Shown: positions 13,042-25,066 of the stretch, piece by piece
How the letters are laid out: every line of letters begins with the position of its first letter
Position numbering within the stretch: the stretch's first letter is position 1
NCBI GenBank assembly: GCA_035079385.1
Contig: JAVHKY010000082.1
Coordinates: 949,095-1,013,094 of the forward strand
DNA: 64,000 nt
Source of the DNA: Aspidiotus rigidus
Lineage: Eukaryota > Arthropoda > Insecta > Hemiptera > Diaspididae
Direction: 5' to 3'
Position numbers and translations under genes: made by a program
Notes under the pieces: generated by a model
What the model was told of the DNA's origin: nothing
Databases searched by the model: none
The model's input: only the letters and a program-made list of their open reading frames with translations

Positions 13042-13428
13042 CGGTACCTAATACTACGGAACAAAAAAATAAGAAAGTAAAACGATTAGTTGATAACACA
13101 TTCAAATACCCGATTCCAAGGTATTTTTCAATGCTGAACACGCGATCCCGTCCTCCGTTTTTCGCTAGGACGTCATAATTTTCTATAATAATATTGTTTA
13201 CTTGCCGCGGACCATCGTGGAACTCGTCAGACGTAGCAGCATTCAACACCAAAGTTTCGCGTTACATTTCGCGATAGTCCGCGGCACATAAACGAGATTA
13301 TTACAGAAAATTGAGACGTCCTAGCGAAAAACGGAGGACGGTATCGCGTGGTCAGCATTAAAAAATACATCGGATATTTGAATGTGTTGTTTTACTTTTT
13401 TATTTTTTGTTCCATAGTGCAATTTATT
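13042..13428. repeat. Imperfect inverted repeat (foldback) inside the transposon
   Basis: The left arm (about 13042-13220) and right arm (about 13264-13428) are reverse complements with scattered differences. The best-matching core is CCGTCCTCCGTTTTTCGCTA near 13149-13168, whose complement lies near 13320-13339. Outer parts of both arms pair GGAACAAAAAA with TTTTTTGTTCC and ACACATTCAAATA with TATTTGAATGTGT. The loop is about 43 bp. It may be a nested foldback or MITE-like element, or a palindromic part of the host transposon. Confidence 0.85.
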
Positions 13429-13443
13429 ACCGAGTTTAGGAGG

Positions 13444-13565
13444 TCTTACGCGCGTCGGAATTTTTCGTGTGGGATATATTTTCTCAGCGTCTTAGAGTGT
13501 ATGGATTACAATTTTGATATTAGCTTAAATTCATGTATAGGTATGTACTTTTTTTTGTGCGCGAA
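13444..13565. repeat. Diverged direct repeat, copy 1
   Basis: Aligns with 13747-13881 in the same order of motifs: GGAATTTTT, GTGTGGGATAT, TTTTCTCA, GTATGGATTAC, ATGTA and GTGCGCGAA. The two copies are clearly related but differ at many positions and by several indels. Confidence 0.75.
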
Positions 13566-13746
13566 TGTCTCCGTTGGTATTGGGTCAATTTATATGAAAT
13601 TGATAATTAATGAAAGTTTCATATTTGTAAGGCCTATTACAATATAGGGTCATTTTTTTAAAAACCGGATTGGTATTTCTTGAGATTTTTCTATTTTTAT
13701 TTTAAAAATTCGGAGCGCGGTGAGTCAAACGTCAGTTTGTTAATTA

Positions 13747-13881
13747 TCCTACGTGGTGGAATTTTTGGTGTGGGATATGTTTTCTCACCGTATCAGTTTG
13801 TATGGATTACGATTCTAACATTTTGGCACAAATTCACGATTATGTATGTACGTTACTACGTATATATTTTTAGTGCGCGAA
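13747..13881. repeat. Diverged direct repeat, copy 2
   Basis: Second copy of the repeat at 13444-13565, about 300 bp downstream. It shares GTGTGGGATATGTTTTCTCA and GTATGGATTAC and ends in GTGCGCGAA. Confidence 0.75.
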
Positions 13882-15629
13882 AAATGTTTTCTTTCTGAGA
13901 AGGGGGGAGGGGGTTGTAAGTTGTGTATTATCAATACACGAGATTGAATAAAAAAAAATGTTCGGCAAGTTTCAAAAATGGACTTGTATCGGAAAACAAT
14001 GTCATTTTGCCGGTGTTAACGAAAGATTTCGCATTCTTATTTCCCTTAGTGTGAATAATGGACAGGATCTTTGAGTTTGGAAAAGTATTTCCTCAGGATA
14101 TTCACAGAGCAAGAACTGGGTTTCAGATGTAGTGACAACCGCCTTCCTTATCTCGGCCAGCTTTTTCCTGAAATATCTCGTTTACTTGAGCCACTACACC
14201 TTTCCACGAAGTAACCAAACGTCATTTAATATGTACGTGAGAAAAAGAAGAGAAGGAAAAAATAGGAAGGAATAAACGAAAAAATTCAAAATGATGGATA
14301 AAAAAGGTCTCCCAGGATATGAACCCTGAACTACCTGTACGCTTTTCAAATCATGGAATTAGGTTTGACATTATACTCGATTCGCATTTCAAGGGGAAAT
14401 AATATTACAGGTTCTAAATTCATTTTAGTCCTGTACCAAACACTCATCGAACATTTTGAAAAATTTCATGCCAATTGGATCATTTTGTGGAATTTTTGTA
14501 TACTTACGTGTGTTTTTTACTAGTAAAGGCTAATCTTGAATAGGCTGCTACAAAGTGGCTTGCACTACAAGAGGGAAGTAAAGTTTTACCGTAATGAAGA
14601 AAGTTACATTTGATATGTAGGACTTCACTTTCCTCTGACAGCTCGCGTAGTACTTAGAATGAATTGAGTATAGTGTCAACGTCGAGATGGAACCATTTAA
14701 TTTTTCTAGACCGCGCGTTCGTCTGGTGGCCAGGCAATTTTTGCGAGAAACTATCCCGATCGTAATTATAGTAAACGCGTCAAAATTAAAATGTACTTGA
14801 TCACAAAAGTTCACTACCGCTTATAGGCCTACCTGAAATGTCAAAATCTTTCCGAAGTTCCCCTGCATCTATAATATTGGAATTAAAAGTTCAAGTTTTT
14901 CCAGAGTCCCCCCCCCCCCAACATAGCTCGAGATCAAACTTTGCTGAAGCCCCGTTATTTACTCGTATATGGATCTACTAATACAGAAAAAAATTGAAAA
15001 CGTTCAACGATTCACCTTGGCTCCTAATTCACATTATTACTACTTCAAAGTTGATACGAAATCACAGAGTGTTGATCAATTTCAATGCTCTCTATAATCA
15101 TGATATTTTTTGCTACATGACGGTATGTACGAGAAGGAAAGGCTTGAAATTAGTATTTTTATAGATAGACGAAAAGTGAGTGAAAAACTTGGTCCATCGA
15201 CGGGACACAAACTCGCATCTCCACGTTTGCCGAACGGGTGGCTTACCATTTTCATTTCTAAACGTTTGATTTGAAAAAGGAGATGATCACGAATAATTTT
15301 TTTTTATAGAGGGTTCATTCACTTCTTCCGCACTGTTCTTATTTTATTACTTAACAACTTTTTTTTTTCAATTCTCTGAATAGACGTAACACAAACCCAC
15401 GCGGTATTTAGGAACTCTACCTGGAAAGGGGGAAAAAAATACAAACCAATAATGTAAGAAAACCTACACTGTGGCTATTAGAGTAGAATGAAACTGGAAT
15501 AAAAGGAATAAGCGCCTGGTGAAACTGGACGTCATGCTAGTATATAGTTCAAACGATGGAGTGTCACAAAAATCCAGTGAACGCAGATACTGTCGCTATC
15601 TGGTTATACTTCCCGAACTACCCGAAAAG
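13882..15629. other. Transposon interior, right part, no gene recognised
   Basis: Unique AT-rich sequence with a 12-base C tract at 14908-14919. The only ORF above 80 codons is on the minus strand (14548-14814, 88 codons), with no motif or domain that I recognise. Two minus-strand segments near 14305-14350 and 15190-15250 vaguely resemble the 3-prime half of a tRNA; see findings. A 47-codon ORF (15556-15699) runs through the right TIR into the satellite. Confidence 0.55.
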
Positions 15630-15689
15630 CGACACAGTTTATAACAATAGGACTGTACGTCTGGGTTACGAAGTAATATATAGTCAATG
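15630..15689 (-). repeat. Transposon right terminal inverted repeat
   Basis: Reverse complement of the left terminus with a single mismatch in 60 bp. Ends GTAATATATAGTCAATG immediately before the target duplication GCAGAAT. Confidence 0.95.
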
Positions 15690-15696
15690 GCAGAAT
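15690..15696. repeat. Target site duplication, right copy (GCAGAAT)
   Basis: Directly abuts the right TIR and is followed by TGAAGCAATG, the normal continuation of the interrupted B monomer. Confidence 0.92.
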
Positions 15697-16371
15697 TGAA
15701 GCAATGTTATATGTGTAGAAAGATACCATTCTGCAATTTCGGTTGATATCATCATCCATTCAAATTCAATTGAAATTCAGTATGAAACGATCAGCGGAAT
15801 GAGAGCTTTGTTGTTTGTGTAGAAAGATACCATTCTCCAATGTCTGTCGATGTCACCATCTGTTTAAATTCAATTGAAATTCAGTATGAAACGATCAGCA
15901 GAATGGGAGCTTTGTTATTTGTGTAGAAAGATACCATTCTCCAATTTCTGTCCATATCACACTCTATTCAAATTCATTTGAAATCTGGGTTAAAACAATC
16001 AGCAGAATGAGAGCGTTGTTATATGTATAGGGAGATATCATTCTCCGATTTCAGTTAATATCATCATCTATTCTAATACAATTGAATTTTCGTTTGAAAC
16101 GATCAGCAGAATGGGAGTTTTGTTATATGTGTAGGGAGATACCATTCTCTAATTTCTGTTCATATTATCATCTATTTGAATTCAATTTGAAATTAGTATG
16201 AAACGATCAGCAGAATGGGTCTCTTGTTATATGTAAAGGAAGATATCATTCTCCAGATTCTGTCCATATCACCATCCATTTAACTTTAATTAAAATATCC
16301 TTTAAATTTCGGTTAAAATAGGCCTATTGGGTACCATTTTAAGTTATCAGTGATTATCTTCTGTTAAATAT
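15690..16371. repeat. HOR unit interrupted by transposon, 3-prime part
   Basis: Resumes in the B monomer split by the transposon and continues through the other B monomers to the start of A1. It carries the variant GCGGAATGAG in B3, shared with the next 1737-bp units. Confidence 0.92.
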
Positions 16372-18108
16372 TCAGTTTTCACAGAGGGCAAATATTTGGA
16401 ACTTTGGTATTTGTGATCGGAGGTCAGGTTTTTTCAGGTGAACCGATATGAAATTTGTAATCGGTGTTAATTTTTCGATTAGGATAGACCTATTGGGTAT
16501 CATTTTTAGTCGCCAGAGAATTTTTTTTGTTGAAAATTCAGTTTTCACAGAGGGCAATAATATTGAATTCTAGAAATTGTGATCATTTATCAAGTTTTTC
16601 AACTGAACCGATATGAAATTCGTAATCTGCGTTACTTTTCGGTTAGGGTAGGTCTATTGGCTTCCATTTTTAGCTGGCAGAGATTTTTTCCTGATGTTGA
16701 GAATTCAGTTTACATAGAGGGCAACAACTTCGAATTCTGGATTTCGTGTTCGGAGTTCGAGTTTTTCAACTGAACCGATATGAAATTTGTAATCGGCGTT
16801 AAATTTCGATTAGGATAGACCTATCGGAAATCATTTTTAGTCGCAAGAGATTTTTTCAGTTGAAAATTCAGTTTTAATAGATGCAGTAACTTCGATTTGC
16901 GGATTTTTTGATCGGAGGTCAGTTTGTTTAACTGAACCGATATAAAATTTGTAATCGGCGTTACATGTCGATTAGGATAGACCTATTGGGTTTCATTTTT
17001 AGTCGCCAGAGAAGTTTTTCAGTTCAATGGATATGAAATTTGTAATCTGCGTTAAATTTCGGTTAGCGTAGGTCTATTGGCCTCCATTTTTAGCCGCCAG
17101 AGAATTGTTGAATATTCAGTTTTCACAGAGGGCAATGATTATCGAATTGTGATCGCTATCGAGTTTTTAGGCTGAACCGATATGAAATTTGTAATCTGCG
17201 TTAAATTCGGTTAGGATAGGCCTAATGGGTACCATTTTGTGTCGCGAGAGATTAATTTCTCTTTAATATTCATTTGTCACAGAGGGCAATAATTTCGAAT
17301 TTCATTCAGCCTGAAACGATCAGCAGGGTAAGAGCTTTGTTATATGTGTATAAAGATACCTATCTCCAATTTCTGTCGATGTCACCATACGTTTAAATTC
17401 AATTGAAATTCAGTATGAAACGATCAGCAGAATTGAAGCAATGTTATATGTGTAGAAAGATACCATTCTGCAATTTCGGTTGATATCATCATCCATTCAA
17501 ATTCAATTGAAATTCAGTATGAAACGATCAGCGGAATGAGAGCTTTGTTGTTTGTGTAGAAAGATACCATTCTCCAATGTCTGTCGATGTCACCATCTGT
17601 TTAAATTCAATTGAAATTCAGTATGAAACGATCAGCAGAATGGGAGCTTTGTTATTTGTGTAGAAAGATACCATTCTCCAATTTCTGTCCATATCACACT
17701 CTATTCAAATTCATTTGAAATCTGGGTTAAAACAATCAGCAGAATGAGAGCGTTGTTATATGTATAGGGAGATATCATTCTCCGATTTCAGTTAATATCA
17801 TCATCTATTCTAATACAATTGAATTTTCGTTTGAAACGATCAGCAGAATGGGAGTTTTGTTATATGTGTAGGGAGATACCATTCTCTAATTTCTGTTCAT
17901 ATTATCATCTATTTGAATTCAATTTGAAATTAGTATGAAACGATCAGCAGAATGGGTCTCTTGTTATATGTAAAGGAAGATATCATTCTCCAGATTCTGT
18001 CCATATCACCATCCATTTAACTTTAATTAAAATATCCTTTAAATTTCGGTTAAAATAGGCCTATTGGGTACCATTTTAAGTTATCAGTGATTATCTTCTG
18101 TTAAATAT
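16372..18108. repeat. HOR unit, 1737 bp
   Basis: Short-form A6/A7 (ATTATCGAATTG), B1 with ATAAAGATACC, then CACCATACG, and B3 with GCGGAATGAG. Practically identical to the next unit. Confidence 0.93.
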
Positions 18109-19845
18109 TCAGTTTTCACAGAGGGCAAATATTTGGAACTTTGGTATTTGTGATCGGAGGTCAGGTTTTTTCAGGTGAACCGATATGAAATTTGTAATCG
18201 GTGTTAATTTTTCGATTAGGATAGACCTATTGGGTATCATTTTTAGTCGCCAGAGAATTTTTTTTGTTGAAAATTCAGTTTTCACAGAGGGCAATAATAT
18301 TGAATTCTAGAAATTGTGATCATTTATCAAGTTTTTCAACTGAACCGATATGAAATTCGTAATCTGCGTTACTTTTCGGTTAGGGTAGGTCTATTGGCTT
18401 CCATTTTTAGCTGGCAGAGATTTTTTCCTGATGTTGAGAATTCAGTTTACATAGAGGGCAACAACTTCGAATTCTGGATTTCGTGTTCGGAGTTCGAGTT
18501 TTTCAACTGAACCGATATGAAATTTGTAATCGGCGTTAAATTTCGATTAGGATAGACCTATCGGAAATCATTTTTAGTCGCAAGAGATTTTTTCAGTTGA
18601 AAATTCAGTTTTAATAGATGCAGTAACTTCGATTTGCGGATTTTTTGATCGGAGGTCAGTTTGTTTAACTGAACCGATATAAAATTTGTAATCGGCGTTA
18701 CATGTCGATTAGGATAGACCTATTGGGTTTCATTTTTAGTCGCCAGAGAAGTTTTTCAGTTCAATGGATATGAAATTTGTAATCTGCGTTAAATTTCGGT
18801 TAGCGTAGGTCTATTGGCCTCCATTTTTAGCCGCCAGAGAATTGTTGAATATTCAGTTTTCACAGAGGGCAATGATTATCGAATTGTGATCGCTATCGAG
18901 TTTTTAGGCTGAACCGATATGAAATTTGTAATCTGCGTTAAATTCGGTTAGGATAGGCCTAATGGGTACCATTTTGTGTCGCGAGAGATTAATTTCTCTT
19001 TAATATTCATTTGTCACAGAGGGCAATAATTTCGAATTTCATTCAGCCTGAAACGATCAGCAGGGTAAGAGCTTTGTTATATGTGTATAAAGATACCTAT
19101 CTCCAATTTCTGTCGATGTCACCATACGTTTAAATTCAATTGAAATTCAGTATGAAACGATCAGCAGAATTGAAGCAATGTTATATGTGTAGAAAGATAC
19201 CATTCTGCAATTTCGGTTGATATCATCATCCATTCAAATTCAATTGAAATTCAGTATGAAACGATCAGCGGAATGAGAGCTTTGTTGTTTGTGTAGAAAG
19301 ATACCATTCTCCAATGTCTGTCGATGTCACCATCTGTTTAAATTCAATTGAAATTCAGTATGAAACGATCAGCAGAATGGGAGCTTTGTTATTTGTGTAG
19401 AAAGATACCATTCTCCAATTTCTGTCCATATCACACTCTATTCAAATTCATTTGAAATCTGGGTTAAAACAATCAGCAGAATGAGAGCGTTGTTATATGT
19501 ATAGGGAGATATCATTCTCCGATTTCAGTTAATATCATCATCTATTCTAATACAATTGAATTTTCGTTTGAAACGATCAGCAGAATGGGAGTTTTGTTAT
19601 ATGTGTAGGGAGATACCATTCTCTAATTTCTGTTCATATTATCATCTATTTGAATTCAATTTGAAATTAGTATGAAACGATCAGCAGAATGGGTCTCTTG
19701 TTATATGTAAAGGAAGATATCATTCTCCAGATTCTGTCCATATCACCATCCATTTAACTTTAATTAAAATATCCTTTAAATTTCGGTTAAAATAGGCCTA
19801 TTGGGTACCATTTTAAGTTATCAGTGATTATCTTCTGTTAAATAT
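18109..19845. repeat. HOR unit, 1737 bp, near-identical to the previous unit
   Basis: Same length and the same set of diagnostic variants as 16372-18108; I saw no difference on reading. A very recent tandem duplication or conversion is the simplest explanation. Confidence 0.93.
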
Positions 19846-21580
19846 TCAGTTTTCACAGAGGGCAAATATTTGGAACTTTGGTATTTGTGATCGGAGGTCA
19901 GGTTTTTTCAGGTGAACCGATATGAAATTTGTAATCGGTGTTAATTTTTCGATTAGGATAGACCTATTGGGTATCATTTTTAGTCGCCAGAGAATTTTTT
20001 TTGTTGAAAATTCAGTTTTCACAGAGGGCAATAATATTGAATTCTAGAAATTGTGATCATTTATCAAGTTTTTCAACTGAACCGATATGAAATTCGTAAT
20101 CTGCGTTACTTTTCGGTTAGGGTAGGTCTATTGGCTTCCATTTTTAGCTGGCAGAGATTTTTTCCTGATGTTGAGAATTCAGTTTACATAGAGGGCAACA
20201 ACTTCGAATTCTGGATTTCGTGTTCGGAGTTCGAGTTTTTCAACTGAACCGATATGAAATTTGTAATCGGCGTTAAATTTCGATTAGGATAGACCTATCG
20301 GAAATCATTTTTAGTCGCAAGAGATTTTTTCAGTTGAAAATTCAGTTTTAATAGATGCAGTAACTTCGATTTGCGGATTTTTTGATCGGAGGTCAGTTTG
20401 TTTAACTGAACCGATATAAAATTTGTAATCGGCGTTACATGTCGATTAGGATAGACCTATTGGGTTTCATTTTTAGTCGCCAGAGAAGTTTTTCAGTTCA
20501 ATGGATATGAAATTTGTAATCTGCGTTAAATTTCGGTTAGCGTAGGTCTATTGGCCTCCATTTTTAGCCGCCAGAGAATTGTTGAATATTCAGTTTTCAC
20601 AGAGGGCAATGATTATCGAATTGTGATCGCTATCGAGTTTTTAGGCTGAACCGATATGAAATTTGTAATCTGCGTTAAATTCGGTTAGGATAGGCCTAAT
20701 GGGTACCATTTTGTGTCGCGAGAGATTAATTTCTCTTTAATATTCATTTGTCACAGAGGGCAATAATTTCGAATTTCATTCAGCCTGAAACGATCAGCAG
20801 GGTAAGAGCTTTGTTATATGTGTAGAAAGATACCTACCTATCTCCAATTTCTGACGATGTCACCATCTGTTTAAATTCAATTGAAATTCAGTATGAAACG
20901 ATCAGCAGAATTGAAGCAATGTTATATGTGTAGAAAGATACCATTCTGCAATTTCGGTTGATATCATCATCCATTCAATTGAAATTCAGTATGAAACGAT
21001 CAGCAGGATGAGAGCTTTGTTGTTTGTGTAGAAAGATACCATTCTCCAATGTCTGTCGATGTCACCATCTGTTTAAATTCAATTGAAATTCAGAATGAAA
21101 CGATCAGCAGAATGGGAGCTTTGTTATTTGTGTAGAAAGATACCATTCTCCAATTTCTGTCCATATCACACTCTATTCAAATTCATTTGAAATCTGGGTT
21201 AAAACGATCAGCAGAATGAGAGCGTTGTTATATGTATAGGGAGATACCATTCTCCGATTTCAGTTAATATCATCATCTATTCTAGTACAATTGAATTTTC
21301 GTTTGAAACGATCAGCAGAATGGGAGTTTTGTTATATGTGTAGGGAGATACCATTCTCTAATTTCTGTTCATATTATCATCTATTTGAATTCAATTTGAA
21401 ATTAGTATGAAACGATCAGCAGAATGGGTCTCTTGTTATATGTAAAGGAAGATATCATTCTCCAGATTCTGTCCATATCACCATCCATTTAACTTTAATT
21501 AAAATATCCTTTAAATTTCGGTTAAAATAGGCCTATTGGGTACCATTTTAAGTTATCAGTGATTATCTTCTGTTAAATAT
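19846..21580. repeat. HOR unit, 1735 bp
   Basis: Switches in the B block to a different variant set: B1 with CCTACCTATC, CAGAATGAAACG near 21092 and TCTAGTACAATTG near 21282. The same set recurs in 23332-25066, 3486 bp away. Confidence 0.92.
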
Positions 21581-23331
21581 TCAGTTTTCACAGAGGGCAA
21601 ATATTTGGAACTTTGGTATTTGTGATCGGAGGTCAGGTTTTTTCAGGTGAACCGATATGAAATTTGTAATCGGTGTTAATTTTTCGATTAGGATAGACCT
21701 ATTGGGTATCATTTTTAGTCGCCAGAGAATTTTTTTTGTTGAAAATTCAGTTTTCACAGAGGGCAATAATATTGAATTCTAGAAATTGTGATCATTTATC
21801 AAGTTTTTCAACTGAACCGATATGAAATTCGTAATCTGCGTTACTTTTCGGTTAGGGTAGGTCTATTGGCTTCCATTTTTAGCTGGCAGAGATTTTTTCC
21901 TGATGTTGAGAATTCAGTTTACATAGAGGGCAACAACTTCGAATTCTGGATTTCGTGTTCGGAGTTCGAGTTTTTCAACTGAACCGATATGAAATTTGTA
22001 ATCGGCGTTAAATTTCGATTAGGATAGACCTATCGGAAATCATTTTTAGTCGCAAGAGATTTTTTCAGTTGAAAATTCAGTTTTAATAGATGCAGTAACT
22101 TCGATTTGCGGATTTTTTGATCGGAGGTCAGTTTGTTTAACTGAACCGATATAAAATTTGTAATCGGCGTTACATGTCGATTAGGATAGACCTATTGGGT
22201 TTCATTTTTAGTCGCCAGAGAAGTTTTTCAGTTCAATGGATATGAAATTTGTAATCTGCGTTAAATTTCGGTTAGCGTAGGTCTATTGGCCTCCATTTTT
22301 AGCCGCCAGAGAATTTTTTTTGTTGAATATTCAGTTTTCACAGAGGGCAATGATTATGAATTATTCGAATTGTGATCGCTGTCGAGTTTTTAGGCTGAAC
22401 CGATATGAAATTTGTAATCTGCGTTAAATTCGGTTAGGATAGGCCTAATGGGTACCATTTTGTGTCGCGAGAGATTAATTTCTCTTTAATATTCATTTGT
22501 CACAGAGGGCAATAATTTCGAATTTCATTCAGCCTGAAACGATCAGCAGGGTAAGAGCTTTGTTATATGTGTATAAAGATACCTATCTCCAATTTCTGTC
22601 GATGTCACCATACGTTTAAATTCAATTGAAATTCAGTATGAAACGATCAGCAGAATTGAAGCAATGTTATATGTGTAGAAAGATACCATTCTGCAATTTC
22701 GGTTGATATCATCATCCATTCAAATTCAATTGAAATTCAGTATGAAACGATCAGCGGAATGAGAGCTTTGTTGTTTGTGTAGAAAGATACCATTCTCCAA
22801 TGTCTGTCGATGTCACCATCTGTTTAAATTCAATTGAAATTCAGTATGAAACGATCAGCAGAATGGGAGCTTTGTTATTTGTGTAGAAAGATACCATTCT
22901 CCAATTTCTGTCCATATCACACTCTATTCAAATTCATTTGAAATCTGGGTTAAAACAATCAGCAGAATGAGAGCGTTGTTATATGTATAGGGAGATATCA
23001 TTCTCCGATTTCAGTTAATATCATCATCTATTCTAATACAATTGAATTTTCGTTTGAAACGATCAGCAGAATGGGAGTTTTGTTATATGTGTAGGGAGAT
23101 ACCATTCTCTAATTTCTGTTCATATTATCATCTATTTGAATTCAATTTGAAATTAGTATGAAACGATCAGCAGAATGGGTCTCTTGTTATATGTAAAGGA
23201 AGATATCATTCTCCAGATTCTGTCCATATCACCATCCATTTAACTTTAATTAAAATATCCTTTAAATTTCGGTTAAAATAGGCCTATTGGGTACCATTTT
23301 AAGTTATCAGTGATTATCTTCTGTTAAATAT
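21581..23331. repeat. HOR unit, 1751 bp
   Basis: Long-form A6/A7 (ATTATGAATTATTCG) with the CACCATACG and GCGGAATGAG variants. This is the same type as the unit that the transposon entered at 12291. Confidence 0.92.
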
Positions 23332-25066
23332 TCAGTTTTCACAGAGGGCAAATATTTGGAACTTTGGTATTTGTGATCGGAGGTCAGGTTTTTTCAGGTG
23401 AACCGATATGAAATTTGTAATCGGTGTTAATTTTTCGATTAGGATAGACCTATTGGGTATCATTTTTAGTCGCCAGAGAATTTTTTTTGTTGAAAATTCA
23501 GTTTTCACAGAGGGCAATAATATTGAATTCTAAAAATTGTGATCATTTATCAAGTTTTTCAACTGAACCGATATGAAATTCGTAATCTGCGTTACTTTTC
23601 GGTTAGGGTAGGTCTATTGGCTTCCATTTTTAGCTGGCAGAGATTTTTTCCTGATGTTGAGAATTCAGTTTACATAGAGGGCAACAACTTCGAATTCTGG
23701 ATTTCGTGTTCGGAGTTCGAGTTTTTCAACTGAACCGATATGAAATTTGTAATCGGCGTTAAATTTCGATTAGGATAGACCTATCGGAAATCATTTTTAG
23801 TCGCAAGAGATTTTTTCAGTTGAAAATTCAGTTTTAATAGATGCAGTAACTTCGATTTGCGGATTTTTTGATCGGAGGTCAGTTTGTTTAACTGAACCGA
23901 TATAAAATTTGTAATCGGCGTTACATGTCGATTAGGATAGACCTATTGGGTTTCATTTTTAGTCGCCAGAGAAGTTTTTCAGTTCAAACGATATGAAATT
24001 TGTAATCTGCGTTAAATTTCGGTTAGCGTAGGTCTATTGGCCTCCATTTTTAGCCGCCAGAGAATTGTTGAATATTCAGTTTTCACAGAGGGCAATGATT
24101 ATCGAATTGTGATCGCTATCGAGTTTTTAGGCTGAACCGATATGAAATTTGTAATCTGCGTTAAATTCGGTTAGGATAGGCCTAATGGGTACCATTTTGT
24201 GTCGCGAGAGATTAATTTCTCTTTAATATTCATTTGTCACAGAGGGCAATAATTTCGAATTTCATTCAGCCTGAAACGATCAGCAGGGTAAGAGCTTTGT
24301 TATATGTGTAGAAAGATACCTACCTATCTCCAATTTCTGACGATGTCACCATCTGTTTAAATTCAATTGAAATTCAGTATGAAACGATCAGCAGAATTGA
24401 AGCAATGTTATATGTGTAGAAAGATACCATTCTGCAATTTTGGTTGATATCATCATCCATTCAATTGAAATTCAGTATGAAACGATCAGCAGGATGAGAG
24501 CTTTGTTGTTTGTGTAGAAAGATACCATTCTCCAATGTCTGTCGATGTCACCATCTGTTTAAATTCAATTGAAATTCAGAATGAAACGATCAGCAGAATG
24601 GGAGCTTTGTTATTTGTGTAGAAAGATACCATTCTCCAATTTCTGTCCATATCACACTCTATTCAAATTCATTTGAAATCTGGGTTAAAACGATCAGCAG
24701 AATGAGAGCGTTGTTATATGTATAGGGAGATACCATTCTCCGATTTCAGTTAATATCATCATCTATTCTAGTACAATTGAATTTTCGTTTGAAACGATCA
24801 GCAGAATGGGAGTTTTGTTATATGTGTAGGGAGATACCATTCTCTAATTTCTGTTCATATTATCATCTATTTGAATTCAATTTGAAATTAGTATGAAACG
24901 ATCAGCAGAATGGGTCTCTTGTTATATGTAAAGGAAGATATCATTCTCCAGATTCTGTCCATATCACCATCCATTTAACTTTAATTAAAATATCCTTTAA
25001 ATTTCGGTTAAAATAGCCCTATTGGGTACCATTTTAAGTTATCAGTGATTATCTTCTGTTAAATAT
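23332..25066. repeat. HOR unit, 1735 bp, sister of 19846-21580
   Basis: Shares CAGAATGAAACG and TCTAGTACAATTG with the unit 3486 bp upstream. A private change occurs in the truncated A6: TTCAAACGATATG near 23984 instead of TTCAATGGATATG. Confidence 0.92.

Larger units (their letters stand above)
12292..15689. mobile_element. 3.4-kb DNA transposon, TIR type, non-autonomous
   Basis: A 3398-bp insertion bounded by inverted repeats of about 60 bp. The 7-bp sequence GCAGAAT flanks it on both sides (12285-12291 and 15690-15696), while uninterrupted HORs have one copy at that point. Removing the element and one GCAGAAT restores a normal B monomer. Both ends begin CATTGACTATATATTAC read inward. The longest internal ORFs are about 100 codons and match no transposase that I recognise, so the element is either non-autonomous or decayed. 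A 7-bp duplication fits few classical superfamilies (hAT and P usually give 8 bp, PIF/Harbinger 3 bp, Dada-type 6-7 bp), so I leave the superfamily open. Confidence 0.93.
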
